Positions 44,717 to 53,654 of a stretch of 64,000 nt of DNA are shown piece by piece. Below the pieces are notes generated by a model that ran no database searches, was not told the origin of the DNA, and was given only the letters and a program-made list of their open reading frames with translations. How positions within the stretch are numbered: the first letter of the stretch is position 1; every line of letters starts with the position of its first letter. The position numbers and the translations under genes were made by a program. The stretch is taken from assembly GCF_022829685.1 (NCBI RefSeq), contig NZ_JAKSYE010000063.1, positions 1 through 64,000 of the forward strand, given 5' to 3'. The stretch is from Methylobacterium sp. E-045 (GTDB lineage: Bacteria > Pseudomonadota > Alphaproteobacteria > Rhizobiales > Beijerinckiaceae).

Positions 44717-45982
44717 TCAGGTCTGCGCCTCTCCGGCAGGCCGGCCATGGCGGGCCGAGCGTCGGATCGCCTTCTGGACCGTCTTCGCCCAGCGCGCCAG
44801 TCGCTCGCTCCGCTTGATCCGGCGCTTGAGGCGGGTGGCGGCCATGGCCGGAACGGCGAAGAGATGGCCGCGCAGGGTGACGGCGATGGTCACCTCGCCG
44901 AGCTGGATCGTCTCGTCGCAGATATTCGCCTTGTAGCGGGCCTCCCCGACGCCGAGATCGAAGCTGCGGCGGCCGCGTTCGGCCTGATCGCGGATGAGGT
45001 GCTGCAGCAGGATGTCGCCGGGGCTCGACCGTCCGACGACGGGATCCTGGTCGAAGGAAGTCATCATGCCGCTGTAGCGCGCGTCGCTGACCGCACCGGC
45101 GAAGGTCGCGAAGACGCGCCCGTCGTTGCATGCCACCAGGGCGGAGACCTCGATCGCGGCGCCCCGGACCTCGTTCGGATCGTCCTGCCGGCAGGCGCCG
45201 GTGGCGATGAAGCGGCGGATTCCCTCGTCGGCATAGGGATTGGCGATGCCCATGGCGGCGAAGCGTGAGGCCTTCTGTGTGAAGAAGGCGGAGAGGTAGG
45301 TCCTCACCTCTTCGGCATTCGCGGCCACGCGATACTCCACGGGGCCGAAGGCCTCGATCAGCTTCCTTTCCTTCGAGCGCATCTTCTTGCGCGCATCGGC
45401 GCTGAAGACGCGCCTGGCGGTGGTTTCGGGGTCGGGGCCGAGGATCAGGCCGTAGGCGTCGCTCACCGCCGGGGCGGCGTGGAGGCTCAACGGATTGGCG
45501 GCGCCGTCCCAGAAGCGCGGCTGATGTCCGAGCAGATAGACGTCGATCCCGGCCTCGTGTCCGACGCGGCGCAGCAGGCCGACGAGATCCTCCGCGCGCA
45601 TGGCCGCCGCCTCGCGGGAGGCGAACATCGGCATGTGGTAGTTCGCGTGCTTGCAGCCGATCACCCGCGCCACGCGGACGCCGCGCTCGCGCGCCACTTG
45701 CAGCGGCAGGATCACGCGGGGGCGTCCGCCGGGATCGCGCAGCACGATGACCCGCAGGGAGGCGTCCTGCTCCGACGGGGTGCAGCCGAGCTTGGCCGAG
45801 ACGAAGGCCGAGACCCAGTCGAATCTCTGATAGGGGGTCGACAGGGCGGCGGGGTCGCTCTCCATGCTGCGCCACAGAGCCTCGACGCTCGCCAGATCGC
45901 GAAACACCTCCGGAACCAGTTGCCCTCGGACGCGCTCCTGAATCATGCCCGCTCCGGTGAGATCGTGAACAAGAACCGCCAT
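44717..45982 (-). CDS. GNAT-family (BcsL/CelD-like) acyltransferase
   Basis: About 421 residues with an acetyltransferase-6 domain typical of exopolysaccharide and cellulose clusters (FDWVSAFVSAKLG, KKMRSKERKLIEAFG, SFDLGVGEARYKANICDE). It probably acylates a sugar or a carrier in exopolysaccharide synthesis. ATG 45982 is chosen because GGGAG lies 5 bases upstream. It is convergent with the GumC-like gene (69-base gap). Confidence 0.83.
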   Translation of the reverse strand: MAVLVHDLTGAGMIQERVRGQLVPEVFRDLASVEALWRSMESDPAALSTPYQRFDWVSAFVSAKLGCTPSEQDASLRVIVLRDPGGRPRVILPLQVARERGVRVARVIGCKHANYHMPMFASREAAAMRAEDLVGLLRRVGHEAGIDVYLLGHQPRFWDGAANPLSLHAAPAVSDAYGLILGPDPETTARRVFSADARKKMRSKERKLIEAFGPVEYRVAANAEEVRTYLSAFFTQKASRFAAMGIANPYADEGIRRFIATGACRQDDPNEVRGAAIEVSALVACNDGRVFATFAGAVSDARYSGMMTSFDQDPVVGRSSPGDILLQHLIRDQAERGRRSFDLGVGEARYKANICDETIQLGEVTIAVTLRGHLFAVPAMAATRLKRRIKRSERLARWAKTVQKAIRRSARHGRPAGEAQT

Positions 45983-46169
45983 CACCGCTCCCTGGCACGG
46001 CTCCGCGAGCGCGGTGCACGAGCATCCATCGTCGAATACCTATCCCTCCGGCTTCTTAAGCGCCGGTGACGATGGGAAACGGCAGGGCATCATCTCGCGA
46101 TGTGGGTAACGAAACCTTGCGGGTTGGTGGCCGAATGTCCGTCCGTTCCGCTTCTCTCAGGGGACGCCC

Positions 46170-47234
46170 ATGCCCGCGCCCGAGTTCCGTCACCGCCTGT
46201 TCGATGCGGGCTTTCGCGCCATCGCCGCCTCGGGGGCCGACCGTTGGCTGAAGCGAGTCGCGCAAGGGCGCGGCCTGATCCTGACCTTCCACCACGTCGA
46301 CCCGGCCCCCGCGAGGGCCTATGCCCCCAACGGCATTCTCTCGATCTCGCCCGACTTCCTCGACGCGGTGCTGGTCACGCTGGACGCGAAGGGGTTCGAC
46401 GTGATCGGCCTCGATTCCGTGCCAGAGCGGCTCGCCCGGCCCGGCGGGGACAGGCCCTTCGCCGTCCTGACCTTCGACGACGGCTATCGCGACAACGCCC
46501 GATACGCCGCTCCCATTCTGACGCGGCATCGCGTTCCCTGGACCCTGTTCGTCGCGAGCGACTTCGCCGAGGGGCGGGGCCGCCTGTGGTGGATCGAACT
46601 CGAACGCGCGATCGCTCGTCTCGACCGGGTGAGGGTGGTCCGGGACGAGGCCCCGCCCCTCGATCTGCCCGCCGCCACGGCCGAGGAGAAGATGGCGGCC
46701 TTCGCCGCGCTCTACCGGCACCTGCGCGCCGGATCGGAGGAGCGCCTGCTCGCCGTCATCGCCGATCTCTGCGGCGAGGCCGGCATCGGAATCGGGCGGG
46801 TGGCGGAGGAGCTCTGCCTGTCCTGGGGAGAGTTGCGCGATCTGGCGGCCGATCCCGCCCTGGCGATCGGAGCCCATACCATCGGCCATCCGATGCTGGC
46901 GAAACACGCGGAGGAGCGGGTCCGCCATGAGATCGGGGAGGGCAGGGCGCGGATCGCGCGGGAGATCGGACGGCCGGTCCGGCACCTGTCCTATCCGGTG
47001 GGCGATCCGACCTCGGCCGGGAGGCGGGAATTCGGAATCGCCCGCGAGGCCGGGTTCGACACGGCCGTGACGACCCGCCCCGGCCATCTCTTCCCCGGCC
47101 ATGCCGGCCACCTCCATGCCCTGCCGCGGGTCTCGGTGAATGGGCTGCATCAATCGAAGGCGGCGCTATCCGCGCTGCTATCGGGCGTTCCGTTCCTCGC
47201 CTGGAATCGCGGGCGGCGGCTCGATGTCGAGTAA
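46170..47234 (+). CDS. Polysaccharide deacetylase (NodB domain)
   Basis: Protein of 354 residues with NodB motifs: LTFHHVDP, catalytic LTFDDGYRDN (about 108-117), and HTIGHPMLAKH for metal binding, then LSYPVGD. It belongs to the deacetylases that modify N-acetylated sugars of exopolysaccharide. No signal peptide is obvious, so location is uncertain. It ends the exopolysaccharide block. Confidence 0.9.
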   Translation: MPAPEFRHRLFDAGFRAIAASGADRWLKRVAQGRGLILTFHHVDPAPARAYAPNGILSISPDFLDAVLVTLDAKGFDVIGLDSVPERLARPGGDRPFAVLTFDDGYRDNARYAAPILTRHRVPWTLFVASDFAEGRGRLWWIELERAIARLDRVRVVRDEAPPLDLPAATAEEKMAAFAALYRHLRAGSEERLLAVIADLCGEAGIGIGRVAEELCLSWGELRDLAADPALAIGAHTIGHPMLAKHAEERVRHEIGEGRARIAREIGRPVRHLSYPVGDPTSAGRREFGIAREAGFDTAVTTRPGHLFPGHAGHLHALPRVSVNGLHQSKAALSALLSGVPFLAWNRGRRLDVE

Positions 47235-47264
47235 GTCCGGTCGAGCGAGCCCGCCTCGGGCTGG

Positions 47265-47675
47265 CTAATGCCGGCGGCGACGGCGGTAGGACGAGCGGCC
47301 CTCGCTGCCACCGACGGTGAAGCTGGCGCTCTGGCGGCCGTGGCGGGTGTAGCGCCCGCGCCTGCCGCGCTGGCCCCTGCCGGCCTCCTGCGCGGGCTCG
47401 TCGGCCACGGGCAGGGAGTCGGTGCTCACCGGCGGCACGGCGGCGAGCGCCGTCGCCACGGAGGAGGACGATCCCCCGTCGCTGCCCCCGCCTCCGACAT
47501 TCCTCGCGGCCGGCCCGAACATCGCGAGGCACTGGTTGTAGGCGAGGTCGTTCTTAAGGCGTTCGCATTCCGCCATCGAGCGGGGCGCATTCTGCGCCGA
47601 GGCCTGGGTGGCGAGAACCGGGAGAGCGGCGCAGCCGAAGCCTACGAGCAGGAAGGACGCGAGGAATCGGTTCAT
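47265..47675 (-). CDS. Secreted basic protein with C-terminal Arg-rich tail
   Basis: About 136 residues from an ATG at 47675, with signal peptide (about 1-28, ending QASAQ). A short conserved-looking motif MAECERLKNDLAYNQCLA with two cysteines follows, then a Gly/Ser-rich linker and an Arg-rich tail. The CERLKNDLAYNQCL motif recurs in small Rhizobiales proteins as I recall. Function unknown. Confidence 0.72.
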   Translation of the reverse strand: MNRFLASFLLVGFGCAALPVLATQASAQNAPRSMAECERLKNDLAYNQCLAMFGPAARNVGGGGSDGGSSSSVATALAAVPPVSTDSLPVADEPAQEAGRGQRGRRGRYTRHGRQSASFTVGGSEGRSSYRRRRRH

Positions 47676-47778
47676 GAAGCGGCGGATCTCGGCCTGGGTC
47701 TGACGGAACATCGAAGCGTGCCCAAGCCTGTGACGGCCGAGTGCGGCGAAATCCCGGCGTCGGGTGAAATCCCGGTTC

Positions 47779-47997
47779 TCAGCTCCCGCCGTCGACGTCC
47801 TTTCGCTCCATCCAGCGGATCAGCGGCATCAGCGGAAAAATCCAGGCGATGCCGAGGAAGGCGTAGAGGATCGCCTGCACGGCGGGGGGCGTCTGGGAGA
47901 TGCGGCTGTCGGCCAAAGCCATGGCCAGGGGGGCGTAGAGCGCCACGAAGGCGAGCATGCCGATCGTGCCGAGGAGCGTGCGGGTGCGGCGGCGCAT
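47779..47997 (-). CDS. DUF2842 small membrane protein
   Basis: Seventy-two residues with two membrane helices (about 9-30 and 42-60), starting MRRRTRTLLGTIGML and ending in LIRWMERK. This is the DUF2842 pattern found in alphaproteobacteria, often near cytochrome oxidase assembly genes. Here ctaA is divergent next to it. Confidence 0.8.
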   Translation of the reverse strand: MRRRTRTLLGTIGMLAFVALYAPLAMALADSRISQTPPAVQAILYAFLGIAWIFPLMPLIRWMERKDVDGGS

Positions 47998-48239
47998 GGG
48001 CGCTCTCCTGGTATGGGTCCTGTCCCCGGCGGCAGGTCCGGCAGGGATGTCCGTCGACTGCCCCGCAGTCGGTCCGCCGGGGTTAGGCCGGCCGCCTCGG
48101 CAAGGCAATCGCCGCTCGTGCCGCATCCGGCCCCTCTGCGGCCCTGGGCGACGTTGCCCCGGTGGCTCCGCATGCGTAACGCAGGGCTAGGCACGAGAAT
48201 CCCGTGCCGATCCCGACACCACGCGAGCCCCCCACCGCG

Positions 48240-49367
48240 ATGCCTTCACGCGACACCACCCCGACCGCGCCGGTCCGTTCGACGAATCCGGTGCGCATCT
48301 GGCTCTACACGCTGGCCATCCTCGTCGTGGCCATGGTCGCCGTCGGCGGTGCCACCCGCCTGACCGGATCGGGATTGTCGATCACCGAATGGCGGCCGGT
48401 GACGGGCGTGGTCCCGCCGGTCTCCGAACAGGCCTGGGCCGCCGAGTTCGACAAGTACAAGGACACGCCGCAATACCGCATCCTCAACCAGGGCATGGGG
48501 TTGTCGGACTTCAAGGTCATCTATGCCTGGGAATGGGGCCACCGCCTGCTCGGGCGCCTCCTCGGACTCGCCTTCTTCGGACCGCTCCTGGTGTTCTGGT
48601 GGCGCGGCCTCGTCGACCGGCGCCTCGGATACGGGCTCCTGGCGCTGGGCGTCCTCGGCGGTCTTCAAGGGGCCATCGGCTGGATCATGGTCGCGTCCGG
48701 CCTCCAGCCGGGCATGACGGCGGTGGCGCCCCTCAAGCTCGCCCTCCACCTCACCACGGCGAGCCTGATCCTGGCCGGGCTCGTCTGGCTGGCGGCCGGG
48801 CTGCGTTCCGGCCCGTCCGAGCCGGCGCCGGGGCGCCTGCGGATCACGGCCGGACTGCTGCCGATCCTCGTCCTGTTCCAGATCGGTCTCGGCGGACTCG
48901 TCGCCGGATCGAAGGCCGGGCTCGTGCACAATACCTGGCCCGACATGGACGGCGTCCTCGTGCCGGGGGCGTCCGAGCTGTTCGCGGTGCGCCCGTGGAT
49001 CGAGAACTTCGTCGACAACGTCACCCTGGTGCAGTTCAACCACCGCCTGATGGCCTATCTCCTGCTCGCGGCAGCGTTGTTCCACGCCGTCGACGCGAGC
49101 AGGCGCCTTCCCGCCAGCGGCACGGCCCGCCGTGCCGTAGGCATCGCGGGCCTGACCCTGGCGCAGGCGGGACTGGGCATCGTGACCCTCCTGCTGGCGG
49201 TGCCGCTCTGGGCGGGCCTCGCCCATCAGGTCTTCGCGATGGCGGTCCTGATGATGGCGACCGTGCATGCCCGACTCAGCCGGGGGACGGCCCGGCGCCC
49301 CCTGCCGTCGCCCGCCGGTGCATCGGCCGCCTTCGGCTTCGAAGGCATGACGGGACGACGCGCCTGA
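48240..49367 (+). CDS. ctaA: Heme A synthase (CtaA/Cox15)
   Basis: Membrane enzyme that oxidises the C8 methyl of heme O to make heme A for aa3-type oxidases. About 375 residues, eight helices, with GGATRLTGSGLSITEWRPV, the WEWGHRLLGR heme-ligand histidine, GSKAGLVHNTWPDMDG and QFNHRLMAY. ATG 48240 is used; GTG 48204 is also possible. No strong ribosome site at either. Confidence 0.95.
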   Translation: MPSRDTTPTAPVRSTNPVRIWLYTLAILVVAMVAVGGATRLTGSGLSITEWRPVTGVVPPVSEQAWAAEFDKYKDTPQYRILNQGMGLSDFKVIYAWEWGHRLLGRLLGLAFFGPLLVFWWRGLVDRRLGYGLLALGVLGGLQGAIGWIMVASGLQPGMTAVAPLKLALHLTTASLILAGLVWLAAGLRSGPSEPAPGRLRITAGLLPILVLFQIGLGGLVAGSKAGLVHNTWPDMDGVLVPGASELFAVRPWIENFVDNVTLVQFNHRLMAYLLLAAALFHAVDASRRLPASGTARRAVGIAGLTLAQAGLGIVTLLLAVPLWAGLAHQVFAMAVLMMATVHARLSRGTARRPLPSPAGASAAFGFEGMTGRRA

Positions 49368-49670
49368 TCCCTTCCGGGATACGTCATCGGCGAGGAGGTC
49401 CGAGGGGGGCATGTCCCGCCCCGGATCGGGATTTTCTCGGCGCGCGGGCTGCTGCATCGCACAGACCGTGTCGTGGCGACGCGGGATAGAGAATGCGGCT
49501 TGGCCGGATGCTTGCACCCTGCCGGTCGACATCGGAAAGCGTGCCCCTCGGCCATATTTTGTTGCGTCGCAGCGAAACCAAGCTCGGGGCTGTTCCGTTA
49601 GCCGATGTGTCGATGGCGCCGCGAGAGCGGCGTCCGGCAGTGTCACGCCACAACCGAAAGGCCGTCCAGC
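49368..49670. other. Gap with no convincing gene
   Basis: About 300 bases between ctaA and a tiny membrane protein. An ATG at 49411 with GAGGAGG upstream opens a frame that runs on into the next gene, but its translation is shadow-like (Arg/Ser/Pro-rich). I see no RNA gene or repeat here. Confidence 0.5.
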
Positions 49671-49859
49671 ATGCACGACCAACGCCTCGTGTCGGAAGAG
49701 CAGGTACTCGTTGAGCGCGACCAGACGGCACGCGAAGGCGCCGACACGGACGGGACCCGCCATGCGCGGACCCGGAAGGTCGTCGTCGGTCTCACGGGAC
49801 TTCTCGGAGCGGCCTGGGCCGTCGTCCTCGCAAGCCGCTTCACCACGTTCTCCTTCTGA
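49671..49859 (+). CDS. Possible small single-helix membrane protein
   Basis: Sixty-two residues: charged N-terminal half, then a hydrophobic helix (VVVGLTGLLGAAWAVVLAS) and a short aromatic end. GAAAGG lies 12 bases upstream. Plausible by composition and by the hairpin that follows, but no family is recognised. Confidence 0.45.
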   Translation: MHDQRLVSEEQVLVERDQTAREGADTDGTRHARTRKVVVGLTGLLGAAWAVVLASRFTTFSF

Positions 49860-49892
49860 GGATCGCCCCGACGGGAGAATGCGCAGGAATTC

Positions 49893-49926
49893 CGTAGGCG
49901 GCGGTTCACGATCCTCGCCGCCTACG
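49893..49926 (+). terminator. Hairpin after the small membrane protein
   Basis: Perfect 11-bp stem CGTAGGCGGCG (49893-49903) with CGCCGCCTACG (49916-49926), 12-base loop, no T run. Likely terminator or RNA-stabilising stem. Confidence 0.55.
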
Positions 49927-49995
49927 CAGTGCGAACAAGGAACGAGTCCGGGCCTTGGGCGCTTAAGCTTGGGTGAGGATAGTTCGGAGTCAGCG

Positions 49996-50676
49996 ATGTT
50001 TCTGGCTGAGGACGGTAGACCCATCGGACTGAGCTGGAACTACACGCGCAAGGAATTGATGGCGGATGCCGCCATCCATGTCGCCGGCATCGTCTTCGGG
50101 GTCGCTGGCGCCATCGCCATCGTCATCCTCGCGGCGATGGCGCCGCTGGATTGGACGGAACGCGCGGGAGTGGCGGTCTATGCCGCCGCCCTGGTCTCGA
50201 TGCTCGGTGTCTCGGCCACCTACAACATGTGGCCGGTCGGCCGGCGGAAGTGGATCCTGCGCCGGGCCGACCACGCCATCATCTACCTCATGATCGCGGG
50301 CACCTACACACCCCTCGTTGCCCTGGTCGGGCGCGGATCGACGGCCTCGATCCTGCTGGCCTTCATCTGGGTCCTGGCGGGAATCGGCATCGCCCTGAAG
50401 CTTTTCCTGCCCGGCCGTTTCGACCGGGCCGCCATCGGTCTCTACCTGCTCCTCGGATGGAGCGGCGTCGCTACCTATGAATCCGTAATTGGCGCGCTGA
50501 AGCCGGACGCTTTCTGGTTTCTGGCCATCGGCGGTGTGCTGTACTCCCTCGGGATCGTCTTCCACGTCTGGCGCAGCCTGCCGTACCAGAACGCCATCTG
50601 GCACGCCTTCGTCCTCGCCGCGACGGCCTGCCATTACGGCACCGTCCTCACCAGCGTCATCGATACGGGCCTCTGA
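49996..50676 (+). CDS. Hemolysin III / TrhA-family membrane protein
   Basis: Protein of 226 residues with seven hydrophobic helices of the PAQR/hemolysin III family (ADAAIHVAGIVFGVAG, SATYNMWP, RADHAIIYLMIAGTYTP, WHAFVLAATACHY). Conserved His residues in HVAG, DHAIIY and WHAFV mark the metal site. Role in bacteria is membrane homeostasis rather than haemolysis. Confidence 0.92.
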   Translation: MFLAEDGRPIGLSWNYTRKELMADAAIHVAGIVFGVAGAIAIVILAAMAPLDWTERAGVAVYAAALVSMLGVSATYNMWPVGRRKWILRRADHAIIYLMIAGTYTPLVALVGRGSTASILLAFIWVLAGIGIALKLFLPGRFDRAAIGLYLLLGWSGVATYESVIGALKPDAFWFLAIGGVLYSLGIVFHVWRSLPYQNAIWHAFVLAATACHYGTVLTSVIDTGL

Positions 50677-50750
50677 GCAGGTTCCGCGTCAGCAAGCCAA
50701 CGCTTCACCCCGCTTAGCTCCCTGATGTGTCGCAGGTCTCGGGATCCCGT

Positions 50751-51620
50751 TCACTTCTCGCTGCACAGCCCCTGTCCGGCGAGCCGGACATGGTCGCGGG
50801 GGTCGCAATCCGTGGACAGGAACGAGGCCCATTCCGCCGTCGAGCCGTAGAATGCGTTGCGGTCGACGTCGCCGCGCACGCCCGGAACCCGGCCCGTGGA
50901 CGTGAACTGCCACAGCATCCACTTGCGCTTGGCGTAGCGTTGCTCGGGCTCGGCCGCCGTGGAGCGGACCCAGTGCGGGTAGTCGGGCAGCTCGTCCTCG
51001 AGAACGTCCTTGTGGAAGGTGATGTCGGTATAGATGATCGGACGCTTGCCGGTGTAGCGCTCCATCTCGTCGAGCATGTAGCGCATCATCGCCAGCGCCT
51101 GGGCCTTCGGCAGCTTCTTGGGGCAGAGCTGCGAATGGCCGTTCCATTCCACGTCGAGGACGGGGGGCAGGGCGGTCGGATCGTTGGGCACGTTCTTCTT
51201 GAACCACTCCATCTGGTCCTGGGCCGAACGGCACCAGAACACGAAGTGGTAGGCCCCGCGGGGCACGCCGGCCTTGGCGGCGCCGTCCCAATTGGCGCGG
51301 AACCGCTCGTCCACGTGGTCGCCGCCCTCCGTCGCCTTGATGAAGGCGAACTGCGTGCCGGCCCCGCGCACCGAGGCCCAATCGATCGGGCCCTGCCATT
51401 TCGAGATGTCGATGCCCTGGATCGGGTGCTGCTTGGCGCGCGCGACCCCCGGATGGGGCTTCACGTCGCCCTTGGTGGGGTAGAAGTCGCTGTGGTTTCC
51501 GGCGCAGGCCGCGAGGCTCGCGAGCAGGGCGGCGGTCAGAGAGCGTTTGGCCCAGCGCAGCGCGACGCCGCGTGGCATCCCGGCCAGGATTGTCGGGGCG
51601 ATCCCGTTCTTAAGCGACAT
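50751..51620 (-). CDS. GH25 lysozyme-type muramidase, probable lipoprotein
   Basis: About 289 residues from ATG 51620. An export signal ends in a lipobox-like LAAC, then a glycoside hydrolase 25 domain with IQGIDISKWQGPIDW, FAFIKATEGG, PPVLDVEW (acidic catalytic residues) and PIIYTDITF. It cleaves peptidoglycan between MurNAc and GlcNAc, probably for wall remodelling. Confidence 0.9.
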   Translation of the reverse strand: MSLKNGIAPTILAGMPRGVALRWAKRSLTAALLASLAACAGNHSDFYPTKGDVKPHPGVARAKQHPIQGIDISKWQGPIDWASVRGAGTQFAFIKATEGGDHVDERFRANWDGAAKAGVPRGAYHFVFWCRSAQDQMEWFKKNVPNDPTALPPVLDVEWNGHSQLCPKKLPKAQALAMMRYMLDEMERYTGKRPIIYTDITFHKDVLEDELPDYPHWVRSTAAEPEQRYAKRKWMLWQFTSTGRVPGVRGDVDRNAFYGSTAEWASFLSTDCDPRDHVRLAGQGLCSEK

Positions 51621-51836
51621 CGATGCCCGGCCCACCGTTCTCACGCGCTAAACTCATGGCTAAGGGATGACCCCCGCGCGGTTAACAGAGCTTTGACGGT
51701 AATGCGGCGGAATTCCGGAAGCCGTTGCGTGCGAGCCACATAGGGTGCATTCCGGCGCTTTGGCCGCAGGCCGGAACCCGATGCTAAGTCACGAGCCGGT
51801 CTGGCGTTTCGAGGGGAGGGGAGACTGGACAAGGTT

Positions 51837-52268
51837 TTGTTCACCATCGGCTACGAAGGGCTCGATTCCGAGCGTTTCGTGACGACCCTGACGGATGCCG
51901 GCGTCGCGACCCTGGCCGACGTTCGCGCGGTGGCGAATTCGCGCAAGCGCGGCTTCTCGAAGAACGCCCTCAGGACGAGCCTGGAGGAAGCGGGTCTCGC
52001 CTACGCGCATGTGCGGGAACTCGGCACGCCGAAGGCCGGGCGGGAGGCCGCCCGGGCCCATGATGCGGCGCTGATGCGTCGGATCTACTGCGAGGAGGTG
52101 CTCGATACCGCCGATGGTGGCCTCGCCCTCGACGCCCTGTGCGAGCTCGCCGCGCGGGCGCCCACCTGTCTTCTCTGCTTCGAGCGCGATCCGGAACGGT
52201 GCCATCGCCGCGTGCTGGCCGAGCGGCTGGAAGCGACCGGTTTCAGGACCGTGGACCTGTTCGGCTGA
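51837..52268 (+). CDS. DUF488 family protein
   Basis: Protein of 143 residues beginning FTIGYEGLDSERFV, with DVRAVANSRKRGFSK and the C-terminal CLLCFERDPERCHRR signature of DUF488. Function unknown; the CxxC...CHR motif suggests a metal or redox site. The start is TTG 51837; a CTG at 51825 would fit the GAGGGGAGG ribosome site better. Confidence 0.87.
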   Translation: MFTIGYEGLDSERFVTTLTDAGVATLADVRAVANSRKRGFSKNALRTSLEEAGLAYAHVRELGTPKAGREAARAHDAALMRRIYCEEVLDTADGGLALDALCELAARAPTCLLCFERDPERCHRRVLAERLEATGFRTVDLFG

Positions 52269-52320
52269 TGCCTCCCCGGAGACTCATGCGCGCAAAATCG
52301 CTCTTCCCCGGGGGAATGCG

Positions 52321-52362
52321 TTGACAATCTAGAGTTAGGTCGCTCACATGCCCATGATCATG
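52321..52362 (+). promoter_or_regulatory. Candidate promoter and palindrome upstream of the luxR-type gene
   Basis: A perfect TTGACA (52321-52326) lies 70 bases before the LuxR start, with only weak -10 matches at the right spacing. A 10-base perfect palindrome CATGATCATG (52353-52362) lies between it and the gene and could be an autoregulatory site; it is shorter than a usual lux box. Confidence 0.3.
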
Positions 52363-52395
52363 AAAGCGTGATCGGACTTTCCTGGCAGTACGCGT

Positions 52396-53127
52396 GTGAC
52401 GCGCAAATCCCTCGATCAGACCCTCGGCTTCCTCCGCTCCCTCGACCGGACGGCCAGCGGCGAGGACGTGGCCCGGCTTCTGATGGCGGAACTGGCGGAT
52501 CTCGGCGTCGCCCACATCATGGCGGCCACCGTGCCGGCCCGTGGCGCGCCCGTCCGACAGCAGCGCGGCCACGTTCTCCTCAACACCTTCCCGATGGAAT
52601 GGGGCCGGCGCTACCTGACGCGCGGCTATGCCTTCCACGACCCCACGGTGCAGCGTCTCGGCCACTCCACCTTGCCCTTCGCCTGGAGCGACGCCACCGA
52701 TGAGCATGCCGACGATCCGTTGGCGCGCAGGGTCATGGACGAGGCGGCGGATTTCGGTCTGCGCGACGGCCTGACCATTCCGTTGATGACCCTCGACGGC
52801 GAGACCGCCGGGTTCAGTGTTTCGGGCGAGCGTCTCGCCATCGATCCCGCGGACAGGGGCATGCTCCAGCTGGCCGCCACCTACGCGTTCGGCCACCTGC
52901 TGCTGTTGAACGGCCAGAGCCCGGCGGCCACGGCGCGCCTCGCCCCGCGCGAGCGCGAGGCGCTGCAATGGGCGGCCGAAGGCAAGACCGATTGGGAGAT
53001 CGGCGAGGTCATGGGCATCTCGACCCACGGCGTCGATTTCCACCTCCGCTCGGCCCGGGCCAAGCTCGGTACCGCCAACCGCACCCAGGCCGTCGCCATC
53101 GCCCTGCGGCGGGGGCTCATCATCTGA
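52396..53127 (+). CDS. LuxR-type quorum-sensing regulator (no luxI in the window)
   Basis: Protein of 243 residues with an autoinducer-binding domain and a C-terminal HTH (LAPREREALQWAAEGKTDWEIG ... IALRRGLII). The residues that contact acyl-homoserine lactones all appear kept: W and Y in EWGRRYL, D-P in FHDPTV, W in FAWSD and the G in LRDGLTIP. It should therefore bind a lactone. No autoinducer synthase lies nearby, so it behaves as a solo. Start is a GTG with a weak ribosome site. Confidence 0.9.
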   Translation: MTRKSLDQTLGFLRSLDRTASGEDVARLLMAELADLGVAHIMAATVPARGAPVRQQRGHVLLNTFPMEWGRRYLTRGYAFHDPTVQRLGHSTLPFAWSDATDEHADDPLARRVMDEAADFGLRDGLTIPLMTLDGETAGFSVSGERLAIDPADRGMLQLAATYAFGHLLLLNGQSPAATARLAPREREALQWAAEGKTDWEIGEVMGISTHGVDFHLRSARAKLGTANRTQAVAIALRRGLII

Positions 53128-53639
53128 TGGGATCAGGGCCGATCTCGCGGGAGGGGTCGACGACGCCGAAGGTCAGCACCTGCCTGTGGTTGGATCAGGA
53201 CATCGAGGCGGCCGTCGGCCTCTACGTCTCCCTCGTCCCCGATTCGCGGATCGACTACGTCCAGCGCGCGCCGGGGCCCTGGCCGGGCGGTAAGGCGGGC
53301 GACGCGCTTCTGGTGGCGTTCACCCTCTGCGGACAGGGCTTTCAGGCCCTGAACGGAGGCGGCCAGGCCGACTACGGAATGGCCGCCTCCATCTCGGTGG
53401 CCTGCGCCGACCAGGAGGAGGTCGACCGGTTATGGGCGGCGCTCATCGCGGATGGAGGGGCCGAGATTATGTGCGGCTGGCTCCGGGACAGGTGGGGCGT
53501 GCCCTGGCAGATCGTGCCCACGATCCTCCCCCGGTTGCTGGCCGACCCCGATCCGGCCGTGGCGCGCCGCGTCTTCTCCGCCATGCAGGACATGATCAAG
53601 CTCGACATCGCCGCGCTCGAACGCGCGGCCGCCGGCTGA
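53127..53639 (+). CDS. PhnB-like VOC superfamily protein
   Basis: Protein of 170 residues of the VOC fold, PhnB/3-demethylubiquinone-methyltransferase-like group (VSTCLWLDQDIEAAVGLYVS, GWLRDRWGVPWQIVP, MIKLDIAALERA). Function unknown in this group. ATG 53127 overlaps the luxR stop by one base (TGATG), so it is translationally coupled to the regulator. Confidence 0.88.
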   Translation: MGSGPISREGSTTPKVSTCLWLDQDIEAAVGLYVSLVPDSRIDYVQRAPGPWPGGKAGDALLVAFTLCGQGFQALNGGGQADYGMAASISVACADQEEVDRLWAALIADGGAEIMCGWLRDRWGVPWQIVPTILPRLLADPDPAVARRVFSAMQDMIKLDIAALERAAAG

Positions 53640-53654
53640 ACCGGCCGTCCCGTT

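Noticed and set aside
49411..49995. In-frame N-terminal extension of the TrhA-like protein with a good ribosome-site-like GAGGAGG
   Set aside because: The extension is Arg/Ser/Pro-rich non-protein-like sequence; the family begins near 49996.
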